From Deltaproteobacteria bacterium (GTDB taxonomy: Bacteria; Myxococcota; Polyangia; Haliangiales; Haliangiaceae): DNA of 14,324 nucleotides. Below are positions 8,184-14,308 of the stretch, piece by piece. The notes under the pieces are model-generated. The model had not been told where the DNA came from. It did not search any database and was given only the letters and a program-made list of their open reading frames with translations. The DNA lies in assembly GCA_018262455.1 (NCBI GenBank), contig JAGSPR010000135.1, positions 1 through 14,324 of the forward strand. The letters run 5' to 3'. How positions within the stretch are numbered: the first letter of the stretch is position 1; each line of letters begins with the position of its first letter. A program made the position numbers and the translations under genes.

Positions 8184-8353
8184 GTGCACGGCAACTCCTC
8201 GCCACCGCGAGGCGGCACCGACGGTTGTCCCTCGATCAGGGCGGCTGTCCAATTTTTTGGCCAAGCCGCCGGGATCCGGACTCCGCCAGGGGGCTCAGGA
8301 GGGGTTCTCCGCCCGCGAAACCACCGACTGGCGCCGCCGACCCAGCGTGGATC
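8184..8353 (-). other. 170-bp gap with AT-rich patch and inverted repeat
   Basis: This gap precedes the AMIN gene. It holds the only clearly AT-rich patch of the neighbourhood (aattttttgg at 8251-8260), enclosed by an inverted repeat ggcggct (8240-8246) / agccgcc (8264-8270). On the minus strand the patch reads ttggccaaaaaattggac, which may be part of a promoter, but no convincing -10 element could be assigned. The stem is not followed by a T-tract on the minus strand, so it is not a standard intrinsic terminator. Confidence 0.3.
8195..8200 (-). promoter_or_regulatory. Ribosome binding site of the AMIN protein gene
   Basis: GAGGAG on the minus strand lies 11 nt before the ATG at 8183 and 5 nt before an in-frame GTG at 8189. 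It decides for a start here and against the longer frame reaching 8264. Which of the two codons is used cannot be settled from sequence; both give essentially the same signal peptide. Confidence 0.65.
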
Positions 8354-8761
8354 CTATGGGCGATATCCGGGCTCTCGGTAGCGTGGCTCGAATCCCCATC
8401 TCCGCGGTCGGATCACGTCGAATGGAGCGACGGTGCGCGCCCGACCGGTACTGTCGACGACATAGATGAAGTCGTCGCGGCGGACATGCCACGGGATCAT
8501 CGCGACGATATATCCGCGACCGCGTTCGAGGATCGGCATCGGCTGATCTCCGAAGAAGACGCGGACGGTGCGGTGGAAGTTGGCTCCGGTGATCCGGACC
8601 CGCGTCCCGGCCGGCCCGCCGGGGGGATCGACGCCGAGCTGAGGTGCTGCCCACGCTGGCGTGAAGGGGGGGGCATAACGTCCTCGATCATCGGCCTGCG
8701 CGACCGGGGTCGCACCAAGCATTGCGAGACTCAGGACGGCGATGATCTCGATGTACCGCAT
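8354..8761 (-). CDS. Small secreted IPT/TIG-domain protein, 135 aa
   Basis: The ATG at 8761 has a strong GGAGG 9 nt upstream and starts a signal peptide (IIAVLSLAMLGATPVAQA, likely cut after residue 23). The frame is open further upstream but that part is Arg-rich and unlike a protein. Residues about 39-117 match an IPT/TIG Ig-like fold: P.GGPAGT.V.I.G.NF, then V.VFFGD, a PW turn and a closing TVAPFDV. TIG domains occur in surface and carbohydrate-active proteins and usually mediate binding. Here one domain makes up nearly the whole mature protein, with an Arg/Pro-rich tail of 18 residues. There is no lipobox, so it is probably periplasmic or secreted. It is the last small gene before the AMIN gene, 170 bp away, and lies 68 bp after the gene upstream. 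The binding target is unknown. Confidence 0.85.
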   Translation of the reverse strand: MRYIEIIAVLSLAMLGATPVAQADDRGRYAPPFTPAWAAPQLGVDPPGGPAGTRVRITGANFHRTVRVFFGDQPMPILERGRGYIVAMIPWHVRRDDFIYVVDSTGRARTVAPFDVIRPRRWGFEPRYREPGYRP

Positions 8762-8792
8762 CTGCGTGTTCCTCCGCTCGGAGGACGTGCAG
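8762..8792 (-). promoter_or_regulatory. Hairpin that could mask the RBS of the TIG gene
   Basis: On the minus strand the Shine-Dalgarno of the TIG gene lies in the right arm of TCCTCC-GAGC-GGAGGA (8770-8785), a 6-bp stem with a 4-nt loop. An outer CTGC/GCAG pairing (8789-8792 with 8762-8765) closes directly next to the ATG. If it folds in the mRNA it would hide the RBS. Short stems are common by chance in DNA this GC-rich, so the pairing is seen but its role is inferred. Confidence 0.35.
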
Positions 8793-8829
8793 AATGCAGG
8801 CCTGGCGGCCACGACGCAGGGTGGCTCCG

Positions 8830-9156
8830 CTACTGCCGCGCGCCCGCGCACACCTCGCCCGCCGCCTCGGCGCCGATGTGGTCGGCGCCCACGAGCAGAC
8901 AGTTCTTCGCATCCTCGTCGCAGTGCTTCGCGCATGCCTGCTTACCGATGTCCCACTGACACGAGGCCTCGATGCACGCCTGGCAGCTCCGCGCTTCGAC
9001 GCAGCTGTCCGCGGGCTTCCCGCCAGCCTTGTGGTCGTCGACGACGCTGCTGCCGGCCGCATGGTTCGAAGTGAGCGGGGCCGGTGGCTTGCTCTTGGTG
9101 CAACCGGTTGCCAGTGCCAGCGAGAGGGCCAACGTGACGAATGAAAGGGGAGCCAT
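8830..9156 (-). CDS. Small Cys-rich lipoprotein, PSI-like, 108 aa
   Basis: The ATG at 9156 begins directly with a lipoprotein signal peptide: hydrophobic FVTLALSLALA and lipobox ATGC, with Cys19 as the lipidated residue. A polar, flexible linker (20-50) is followed by eight cysteines at 52, 58, 61, 66, 75, 79, 86 and 103, enough for four disulfides. The pattern C-x5-C-x2-C-x4-C-x-W, followed by C-x3-C, resembles PSI/plexin-type Cys modules, but the domain is short and the match is by eye. No clear Shine-Dalgarno precedes the ATG. It lies between two other exported-protein genes on the same strand, with gaps of 68 and 95 bp. No enzymatic motif is present. It may be a surface binding or structural protein. 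Confidence 0.8.
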   Translation of the reverse strand: MAPLSFVTLALSLALATGCTKSKPPAPLTSNHAAGSSVVDDHKAGGKPADSCVEARSCQACIEASCQWDIGKQACAKHCDEDAKNCLLVGADHIGAEAAGEVCAGARQ

Positions 9157-9251
9157 GACTCGAGCCTATCCGAAACTCGCCTGTGGATTTCCTGGGCTCC
9201 GAACAACCATCGGATCAGTGCGATGCGACGGATGGATGGGCGCGACAGCCC

Positions 9252-9962
9252 TCATCGTCCCTTGTGTGCGCGCTCATCGACCGCAGCCGAGAGCTCGGTC
9301 AAGAGCTCGGTGAGGCCGCTGATCACCGGGTGATTACCGTCGTCGCCGCCGACCTCGACCTCCTTGCCGTCGAGCGAGACCGCCAGCGAGAACCCAGCTC
9401 CATCCTGGACCTTGCCCGCGCGGTTGACCTCACACGGGAGGTCGAAGAAGCCACCGGTTCGGATGGCATCGGCGAGCCGCTTCTGCTCCGCCGCGGTGAG
9501 CCGCCCCGACGTGCGCCAGGCGAGCGGGATCTTCTTGGTCACGAGCTGGCCGTCGACGAAGTCGGTCTGGCCGCTGCTCAAGATCTCGAGGCTGCCGTTG
9601 CTTCCGACCCGGAAGCCGAAGCGATCGTCTGGGTCGGGCCCTCGGCTGCTCCACTCGTATTCGAGGACCAGGCCGCGGCGCTTCAGGCTCTTCGTCGGTC
9701 GTCCTTGCGCGCCTCGAGCGAGACATGGTTGCACCGGCGGGATCGCTGCCGGCGTCGGCCGTGACGGGGCTTTGGTGTCGGCGCTCACCTGGCCCTGGGT
9801 CTGCGCGGCCTGCCCATCAGCCGGCGCCGAGCGATCGGCCCCGGCGTGCGACGCCGGCGCGGCAGGCTTCTCGTCGGTGGCTCGGCAGGCGGTCAGGGCC
9901 GCCGTGACGGCCAGCCCGGTGCAGACCAAGACGATCGCCAGACGACGCGTCGGGTTGGCCAT
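9252..9962 (-). CDS. Lipoprotein of unknown function, 236 aa
   Basis: The ATG at 9962 starts MANPTRR, a hydrophobic core and the lipobox LTAC (Cys26). The frame extends upstream to 10064, but that would bury the signal peptide and run into the preceding gene, so the internal ATG is preferred even though its RBS is weak. Residues 27-78 are an Ala/Pro/Ser/Gln linker. The folded part (about 79-236) has a single Cys pair (80 and 177). It ends in an alternating pattern: LTAAEQKRLADAIRTGGFFDLP, then F.LAVSLDGKEVEV..DDGNHP and a helix rich in Leu. That layout recalls the emfourin-like protease-inhibitor fold (helix, FF.L, strand pair, final helix), but this is a weak resemblance only. The function is not recognised. 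Its neighbours are other lipoprotein genes, 59 bp upstream and 95 bp downstream. Confidence 0.8.
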   Translation of the reverse strand: MANPTRRLAIVLVCTGLAVTAALTACRATDEKPAAPASHAGADRSAPADGQAAQTQGQVSADTKAPSRPTPAAIPPVQPCLARGAQGRPTKSLKRRGLVLEYEWSSRGPDPDDRFGFRVGSNGSLEILSSGQTDFVDGQLVTKKIPLAWRTSGRLTAAEQKRLADAIRTGGFFDLPCEVNRAGKVQDGAGFSLAVSLDGKEVEVGGDDGNHPVISGLTELLTELSAAVDERAHKGR

Positions 9963-9990
9963 GCACAGGAGTCTAGCTCCAGAGCCCCGC

Positions 9991-10012
9991 TCGTCGCCGA
10001 CGAAGGCGACGA
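9991..10012 (-). terminator. Hairpin after the 20-Cys lipoprotein gene
   Basis: A perfect 8-bp stem TCGTCGCC / GGCGACGA with loop gacgaa starts 10 bases downstream of the stop codon at 10022-10024 on the minus strand. Its position suits a transcription terminator or an mRNA-end stabiliser. There is no T-tract after it (the minus strand continues gcggggctct), so it is not a canonical intrinsic terminator. A stem this size can occur by chance at this GC content. Confidence 0.3.
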
Positions 10013-10021
10013 TTCGATGAC

Positions 10022-10741
10022 TCAGCAGCCAGCGGCAAGCAAGCCACAGACACCGTCCTGGCAAGTCGGCACCAGCTCGCCATCGACGCAGGCCTTGAAG
10101 TCACGGCGAATCTGGGGCGGCCGCTTGATGGGGTGCGGAATGGGATCATGATCGACCCAACAATCGCGCGTGCTCTTGCAGGCCACTGGCTCGAGCCACA
10201 GGAAGTGACAGCGCGATGGGAGCTTGCCGTCGCAGTTGCAGCGCGGGCCCGGTTCCCCGAGGCCAGCCGACGGCACACCCTCCGCGGTATGACCAGGCGC
10301 ACAGGATCCGGCCGCGAGGTCGAGCGCACAGCTGGTGGCGGAAGAGCAGTCGCGGTCGACTGCGACCGCCTTGTGATCCGCATGCGGGTGCAGCGCACAG
10401 CGGTTGTGAAAACATCGGCAGTCCCCGGTGGCCAGGAACGACTTGTCGCAGACCTTGATGTCGGACCTGGCGACCGCGGCCACGCAGCGTTTCGGAACGC
10501 AAGGATCGTCGAACCCACAATCTTGGTCGGTGGAGCAGGTTGCGGGGCTCTCCGGGGCACCAGCGTCGCTCGGAGTCGCCGGCGCCGCATCGCGCGGTGC
10601 CAGCACGGGCGGGCTCGACCCTCCAGGCTGGCTCGCTGCCATCCCCGAGGGCTCTCGCTGGCTTGTTGCTGGGCTGGATTGCCGACACGACCCCGCCAGC
10701 AGGGCGAGCGGGATCGTCAGGGTCACGTGGAAGCGCGACAT
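10022..10741 (-). CDS. Cysteine-rich lipoprotein, 239 aa
   Basis: The ATG at 10741 gives MSRFHV, a short hydrophobic core and lipobox AGSC (Cys19). After a Ser/Pro/Ala-rich linker (to about residue 67) come 20 more cysteines, an even number consistent with ten disulfides. The motif CSTDQDCGFDDPCVPKRC, followed by GDCRCFHNRC, resembles the C-x2-D-x-D-C modules common in myxobacterial secreted proteins. A second half-related block (VACKSTRDC ... ACVDGELVPTCQDGVC) lies near the C terminus, so the protein may consist of two related Cys-knot-like units. No catalytic motif is visible. A surface or extracellular disulfide-stabilised role is likely, but the function is not recognised. The gene begins 37 bp after the esterase gene, with no obvious RBS. 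Confidence 0.85.
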   Translation of the reverse strand: MSRFHVTLTIPLALLAGSCRQSSPATSQREPSGMAASQPGGSSPPVLAPRDAAPATPSDAGAPESPATCSTDQDCGFDDPCVPKRCVAAVARSDIKVCDKSFLATGDCRCFHNRCALHPHADHKAVAVDRDCSSATSCALDLAAGSCAPGHTAEGVPSAGLGEPGPRCNCDGKLPSRCHFLWLEPVACKSTRDCWVDHDPIPHPIKRPPQIRRDFKACVDGELVPTCQDGVCGLLAAGC

Positions 10742-10748
10742 CGCAGAA

Positions 10749-10765
10749 CGCTAGCGCAGCTAGCG
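10749..10765 (-). repeat. Short inverted repeat between esterase and Cys-rich genes
   Basis: cgctag-cgcag-ctagcg forms a 6-bp stem with a 5-nt loop in the 37-bp gap, 13 bp after the esterase stop and 7 bp before the next ATG. It occupies the place where a Shine-Dalgarno would be expected, and none is seen. It could be a transcript-processing or translation-control element, or chance. Confidence 0.3.
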
Positions 10766-10778
10766 CCCCAGATGTTGG

Positions 10779-11927
10779 CTACGGAGTGCGTGGCCCGAAC
10801 AGGAACGCGAGTGCTCCGGGGAGACGTTGCGCCCAGTAGATCTCGTTGTGCTCCGCGCCCATCTGCACCACGTGCTGAAAATCGACGCCGTCGGTGTAAC
10901 CGATGGCCAGATACGTGGCCGCGAGCTGGTTGGTCTGCAGCACGCCGTCCTGGTTGTCCTCGGCGCCCGCATCGCCGCTGTCGACATAGACGCGCAGCGG
11001 GCGCAGCGCGCCGGTAGCCTGGACCTCGCTGACCAGCACCTCGTTGTTCCACCAGGTCGACGGCGACATGGCGCCCACGATGCCGAACACGTCGGCGTGG
11101 GTGCAGCCCGCGTCGGCGGAGATGAGGCCGCCCAGTGACGAGCCCAGGACCCCGGTGGTCTCGCGTCCCGGCAGGGTGCGCAGCATCGTGTCGACCGTCG
11201 GCTTGAGCTCCTCGACGAGCGCGCGCAGGTACAGCCCGCCGCCGCCGCCGCCCGGATAGCCGGGATCGGTGGTGGGCGTGTATTCGTACGTCCGGCTGTT
11301 ACCGGCGTTCTCGGGCCCGATGACGATCAGATCGCGAATCGATCCATCCTCGCTGGCGCCGTCGAGGGTCTCATCGACCTTCCATTCGTTGCCTCCGAAC
11401 GCACGCGTCGGATCGAACAGGTTCTGCCCGTCGTGCATGTAGAGGACCGGATAGCGAGCATCGCGGTTCTCGTCGTAGCCGGCAGGCAGGTATGCCCAGA
11501 CCACGCGGTCGTTGCCGAGCAGCGTCGAGTGGAAGCTCGGCAACAGCTGGACGATCGCGCCCTTGCTGGCGAAGAAGTGGGGATAGACATCGATGGTGGC
11601 GCCCCCCTCGACCGCATAGTTGGGGCCACGCGACCAGTCGAGGTCATCGAGCAGCGGCTTGAACTCCAGGTGGCCGGTGAACGTGGCCTGGTAGACGAAG
11701 GTGTCGGGCTCGCCACCGACCCCGAGCGGCACGCCGACGCTCCAATCGAGCCCGGCCGCGCTGCCGCGCAGCGCAAGGGTGTGGCTCCCGACCGGGTAGT
11801 GGACGCGAACCGTGGTCAGCTCGGGCGGGATCGCGCCATCCGGTGAGCCCGGGCTCGCCTCGGTCGGGCCGGAGAACCGGCAGCCGCCGACCAGCATCAT
11901 CACAAGCAAGAGCCGCGGGTGACTCAT
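10779..11927 (-). CDS. Esterase-family (Fes/esterase D type) lipoprotein, 382 aa
   Basis: The start chosen is the ATG at 11927, giving MSHPRLLLVMMLVGGC with Cys16 in a VGGC lipobox; ATGs at 11939 and 11993 would put a charged extension before the signal peptide. Residues about 38-120 form a beta-rich region that may be an Ig-like/starch-binding-like domain, as in enterochelin-esterase-type proteins. The alpha/beta-hydrolase part (about 125-382) has the family landmark YMHDGQNLFD (163-172) and the nucleophile motif GSSLGG (Ser264). It also has SPSTWWNN (288-295), a candidate acid in YVDSGDAGAED (Asp316, 319 or 324) and the catalytic His in GAEHNEIYW (His360). All three triad positions appear intact, so it should be an active ester hydrolase. 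The substrate (siderophore, acyl-sugar or polysaccharide acetyl/feruloyl group) is not determined. It is lipid-anchored, so it acts outside the inner membrane. A run of six Gly lies at 226-231. Confidence 0.92.
   Translation of the reverse strand: MSHPRLLLVMMLVGGCRFSGPTEASPGSPDGAIPPELTTVRVHYPVGSHTLALRGSAAGLDWSVGVPLGVGGEPDTFVYQATFTGHLEFKPLLDDLDWSRGPNYAVEGGATIDVYPHFFASKGAIVQLLPSFHSTLLGNDRVVWAYLPAGYDENRDARYPVLYMHDGQNLFDPTRAFGGNEWKVDETLDGASEDGSIRDLIVIGPENAGNSRTYEYTPTTDPGYPGGGGGGLYLRALVEELKPTVDTMLRTLPGRETTGVLGSSLGGLISADAGCTHADVFGIVGAMSPSTWWNNEVLVSEVQATGALRPLRVYVDSGDAGAEDNQDGVLQTNQLAATYLAIGYTDGVDFQHVVQMGAEHNEIYWAQRLPGALAFLFGPRTP
11236..11252 (-). repeat. Trinucleotide run encoding hexaglycine in the esterase
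   Basis: Five perfect ccg units plus two bases on the plus strand (ggc repeats on the coding strand) encode most of a six-Gly run between residues 226 and 231, in a loop just before the helix LYLRALVEEL. Changes by whole units would alter loop length without shifting the frame. Confidence 0.7.
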
Positions 11928-11999
11928 CGGGCCGTCCATATCACGGATCGAGCGCGGCCCACCGCGAACTTTCGAGCCCGACCACGCATGCATGGGCCG

Positions 12000-12707
12000 T
12001 CAGTCCATGGGCCCCTTGAACTTGCACGCCTTGCGATCGAGCACCGACACCGTGAACTCGTCGCTCGATTCGCCCTCGCGCGAGACATGCATCCTCACCT
12101 CGATGATCGCGTGATCGTCGTCGGGGAGACGCACCGTGATCGTGGGGATGCCGCCCTCGTGGGTATCGTCGAGCACCGGCGACTGCCAGCCCCTGCACGT
12201 GATCCAGGCGAGGTCGTGGTGGCTCGGCGCCACGTTGTTGCCGCCCTGGTCGGTCGGCTCGTGGTTCCAGGTGACCGACACCCCGCCACCGAGATCGGTG
12301 GGCCTGTTGTCGACGACGAGCTTCGCTTCACCGGCGATGGCAACGTAGCCATCGCTCGCGAGCGTGCTGTTGATCTGCGCGGCCGCATCGTCGGTGACCG
12401 TGGCGCCGAGCTCGATGTCCCGCGTCGCGGTGCCGACGAATTCGAAGGTGAACGCGGCGCCTGTTTGCGACCTCTCGCCGGTGATGCACGCCGCAGCCTT
12501 GGTCTGCGCGGACCACGCGAAGCAGCCGGGCGCGGGCTCACGCCCCGCGGCGAGGCGAGCCGTGTGCGTGGGCGGCGGCAGCTCGGAGCGCGGCGTCGGA
12601 CTCACCTCTGGCTGCTTGCCCTGGTCCTTGTGCTGGCTGCCCTTGCACGCCGGGATGATGGCAAGGGCGAGCGCGATCCATGACGATGTCGTGCGCTGGG
12701 TGCTCAT
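12000..12707 (-). CDS. Lipoprotein of unknown function, 235 aa
   Basis: The ATG at 12707 starts a signal peptide (SSWIALALAIIPAC) with Cys21 in an IPAC lipobox; a TTG 21 bases upstream is also in frame but would add a Cys-containing extension. A polar Lys/Gln/Pro-rich linker runs to about residue 58. The folded region opens with GCFAWSAQTKAAACITG, a Cys pair, then alternating hydrophobic segments typical of beta strands. It ends with a strand HAIIEVRMHV and a final Cys in RKACKFKG; another Cys is in WITCRGW, giving four non-lipobox cysteines. No catalytic motif is recognised and I cannot assign a family. It lies between a small basic exported protein (77 bp upstream) and the esterase lipoprotein (72 bp downstream), and may be transcribed with them. 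Confidence 0.8.
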   Translation of the reverse strand: MSTQRTTSSWIALALAIIPACKGSQHKDQGKQPEVSPTPRSELPPPTHTARLAAGREPAPGCFAWSAQTKAAACITGERSQTGAAFTFEFVGTATRDIELGATVTDDAAAQINSTLASDGYVAIAGEAKLVVDNRPTDLGGGVSVTWNHEPTDQGGNNVAPSHHDLAWITCRGWQSPVLDDTHEGGIPTITVRLPDDDHAIIEVRMHVSREGESSDEFTVSVLDRKACKFKGPMD

Positions 12708-12784
12708 GGCGGTGCAGCAGATGAGCAAGCGTGGCGCGGATTCTCAAGCAGGTTCGCGACGGCTCGGCGTCCGCTCCGGGAGCC

Positions 12785-13042
12785 TCATCGCTTGCGCTTG
12801 GCGCGTGCGAGCTTCGCGGGCTTGCTGGGCTTCGTCCGTTTCTTGGCGGTGGCCTGCTTGGTCGCACGTGGCGCCGCAGCCGGCTTGGCGGAGCTTCGCG
12901 CGACGGGGGGCTTGGCGCCGGGCGGCTCCAGGTACTCGCTCCAGTCCACCTTGTCGGCTCGAGCCTCGACGCTCCACCCGAGCCCGATCACGACGAACAG
13001 CGCGGGCACGAACCGACGAGCGCGGGATCCGATGTTGGACAT
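12785..13042 (-). CDS. Small secreted protein with Lys/Ala/Pro-rich basic tail, 85 aa
   Basis: The ATG at 13042 begins MSNIGSRARR, a hydrophobic core (FVPALFVVIGLGW) and a likely cleavage after EARA at residue 29. An in-frame ATG ten codons earlier (13072) only lengthens the n-region. The mature part is about 56 residues: an acidic start DKVDWSEYLEPPG, then a stretch of Ala, Pro, Lys, Arg and Thr with repeated (A/T)K and KPSKPAK steps. This histone-H1-like composition on an exported protein suggests binding to an anionic polymer (cell wall, polysaccharide, phosphate or extracellular DNA), but that is inference. The family is not recognised. The frame stays open to 13744, but upstream of 13072 it reads as low-complexity Arg/Gly/Ser shadow. 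It is the first gene of the minus-strand run, with a 300-bp divergent region ahead of it. Confidence 0.7.
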   Translation of the reverse strand: MSNIGSRARRFVPALFVVIGLGWSVEARADKVDWSEYLEPPGAKPPVARSSAKPAAAPRATKQATAKKRTKPSKPAKLARAKRKR

Positions 13043-13113
13043 AAGGGTGATCTGTCGATGAGCACGCCGCATACCAGGCGTGCTGCCACGCAAGTTCCTT
13101 GAATCATGCGATT

Positions 13114-13163
13114 GCGACCGGCGTTGCTGGGGCCTGCCCCCCCGGTCGCGAAGCCGCGCGACC
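13114..13163. repeat. Two mutually exclusive inverted repeats
   Basis: Arm 1 GCGACCGG (13114-13121) pairs with arm 2 CCGGTCGC (13142-13149), enclosing a smaller GGGG-CCTG-CCCC hairpin. Arm 2 extended by one base, GGTCGCG (13144-13150), also pairs with arm 3 CGCGACC (13157-13163) across a 6-nt loop. Arms 1 and 3 thus compete for arm 2, as in attenuators. No T-tract follows on either strand, and stems of 7-8 bp are not rare at this base composition. Confidence 0.4.
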
Positions 13164-13186
13164 CGACCACGCCCCGATGCGCTCGT

Positions 13187-13216
13187 CGATCGTGGGCACG
13201 ATCGTGGGCGCGATCG
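13187..13216. repeat. 12-bp tandem repeat, 2.5 copies
   Basis: The unit cgatcgtgggca (13187-13198) is followed by cgatcgtgggcg (13199-13210) and a half copy cgatcg (13211-13216). Each copy contains the palindrome cgatcg. It lies in the divergent intergenic region, upstream of the DUF2279 gene, where a repeated site could serve a regulator. Confidence 0.6.
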
Positions 13217-13342
13217 AACGCTCCGGACGGACCGGCGGTCCCCGCTTCCTGCGCCTCGTTGCAGGTGTCCCGCAGCTCCTGCGCGTTCCGCGGGCAACCT
13301 CGCCCCAGGTGACGGCATGTCCGATGCAAGCTTGTTCGTGCA

Positions 13343-14308
13343 ATGCGTCGCGCGTGCCTCGTGGCCGTGGCTTCGATCCTCGCGAAATCGACCGCCTTTG
13401 CCGCCCCCGAACCCAAGGACCCCACCCGCTCCGAGGTGACGAACGTAGATCCGGCGAGCCCGGTGAACGGAGCAGGACTCGCCACCCCGGATCACCCCAC
13501 TCGACGGAGCCTGGCAGTCTCGGCGGCGGAGACCGCAGGGGCCTACGGTCTGCTGTACACCTGGGTCAGCCTCGCCTGGTACGTCCGCACGACCGACTCG
13601 GAGACGTTCCACTTGCACGATGAGGGCTGGTTCGGAAGGACCACCTACGCCGGTGGCTCCGACAAGCTCGGCCACGGTTGGGGGAACTACGCCATGACAC
13701 GCGGCGTGAGCCAGGTCCTCCAGGGCGGAGGGTGGAATCGTCACGGCAGCATCGCGGTCGCCGGGGGGCTCTCGCTCGGGTTCTTCACCTTCTCGGAGAT
13801 CAAGGACGGCTACAAGAAGGAGTACGGCTTCTCCTACGGCGACATGATCAGCAACGCCATCGGCGTCGGCCTCGGCATGGTCTTCGAGTTGACCCCCGCG
13901 CTCGATCGCCGGATCGATCTCCGGATCAGCTACTTGCCGTCCTCGGACTATCTATCGCGACTCCAGCAGGACGGTCCGTTCAACACCCCCGAGGACTACA
14001 CCGGCCAGACCTTCCTCGTCGCGTATCACCTGGGCTCGATCGACTTCGTGCGGCATCGCGCGAGCTGGGCGCGATTCGTCGACCTGAACCTGGGTTATCA
14101 AGCGGTCAACTACAAGCCGATGCCCGTCGACGGCGGCGATCGTACGCAGGACTTGTTCTTCGGTGCGTCGATCAACTTGCAGGAGATGTTCGACTCGTTG
14201 GGCCATCGTGGCGCGGGGGCCTCCGTGCTGCACTTCGTGACGGAGATGTACCAGGTGCCGTACACGACGCTGCGCGTTGGGGGGTTCCGCCGCACCACGC
14301 CGCAGTGA
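13343..14308 (+). CDS. DUF2279-family envelope protein, 321 aa
   Basis: The ATG at 13343 begins a signal peptide (MRRACLVAVASILAKSTAFA, probably cut after residue 20). After a polar linker there is a hydrophobic helix at about 60-81, then the conserved block GGSDKLGHGWGNY (Asp107, Lys108, His111). A second hydrophobic helix follows (about 138-150) with SEIKDGYKKEYGFSYGDMISNAIG (Glu152, Asp155, Asp167, Asn171). The spacing D-K-x2-H ... E-x2-D ... S-x2-D-x3-N is that of the DUF2279/YfiM group of predicted envelope proteins, whose function is unknown. The rest (about 180-321) has alternating strands and may be a beta structure in the outer membrane. There is no lipobox, unlike the E. coli-type members. 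The gene is transcribed away from the lipoprotein run. Its stop overlaps a possible ATG (TGATG). Confidence 0.88.
   Translation: MRRACLVAVASILAKSTAFAAPEPKDPTRSEVTNVDPASPVNGAGLATPDHPTRRSLAVSAAETAGAYGLLYTWVSLAWYVRTTDSETFHLHDEGWFGRTTYAGGSDKLGHGWGNYAMTRGVSQVLQGGGWNRHGSIAVAGGLSLGFFTFSEIKDGYKKEYGFSYGDMISNAIGVGLGMVFELTPALDRRIDLRISYLPSSDYLSRLQQDGPFNTPEDYTGQTFLVAYHLGSIDFVRHRASWARFVDLNLGYQAVNYKPMPVDGGDRTQDLFFGASINLQEMFDSLGHRGAGASVLHFVTEMYQVPYTTLRVGGFRRTTPQ

Larger units (their letters stand above)
13043..13342. other. Divergent intergenic region with inverted and tandem repeats
   Basis: These 300 bases separate the minus-strand basic-protein gene from the plus-strand DUF2279 gene and should carry promoters for both. 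Open frames cross it on both strands, but none has gene-like composition. It contains the competing inverted repeats at 13114-13163 and the short tandem repeat at 13187-13216. No consensus -35/-10 or sigma-54 promoter could be placed with confidence, and neither flanking gene has a clear Shine-Dalgarno. Confidence 0.6.

Noticed and set aside
7120..8469. 449-codon plus-strand frame overlapping the AMIN gene start
   Set aside because: Ser/Ala/Arg low-complexity product, antisense to real coding sequence and spanning an intergenic gap; typical shadow frame.
9991..10012. Firm call of an intrinsic terminator
   Set aside because: The stem is perfect but no T-tract follows, and 8-bp stems are expected by chance at this GC content; kept only as a low-confidence feature.
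13099..13623. Plus-strand 174-codon frame starting in the divergent region
   Set aside because: It overlaps the DUF2279 gene in another frame, has no family features, and its composition changes at the real gene start.
13043..13744. Long minus-strand extension of the basic-protein frame (up to 319 codons)
   Set aside because: The upstream part overlaps the DUF2279 gene antisense and is Arg/Gly/Ser shadow sequence. The signal peptide at 13042 marks the real start.
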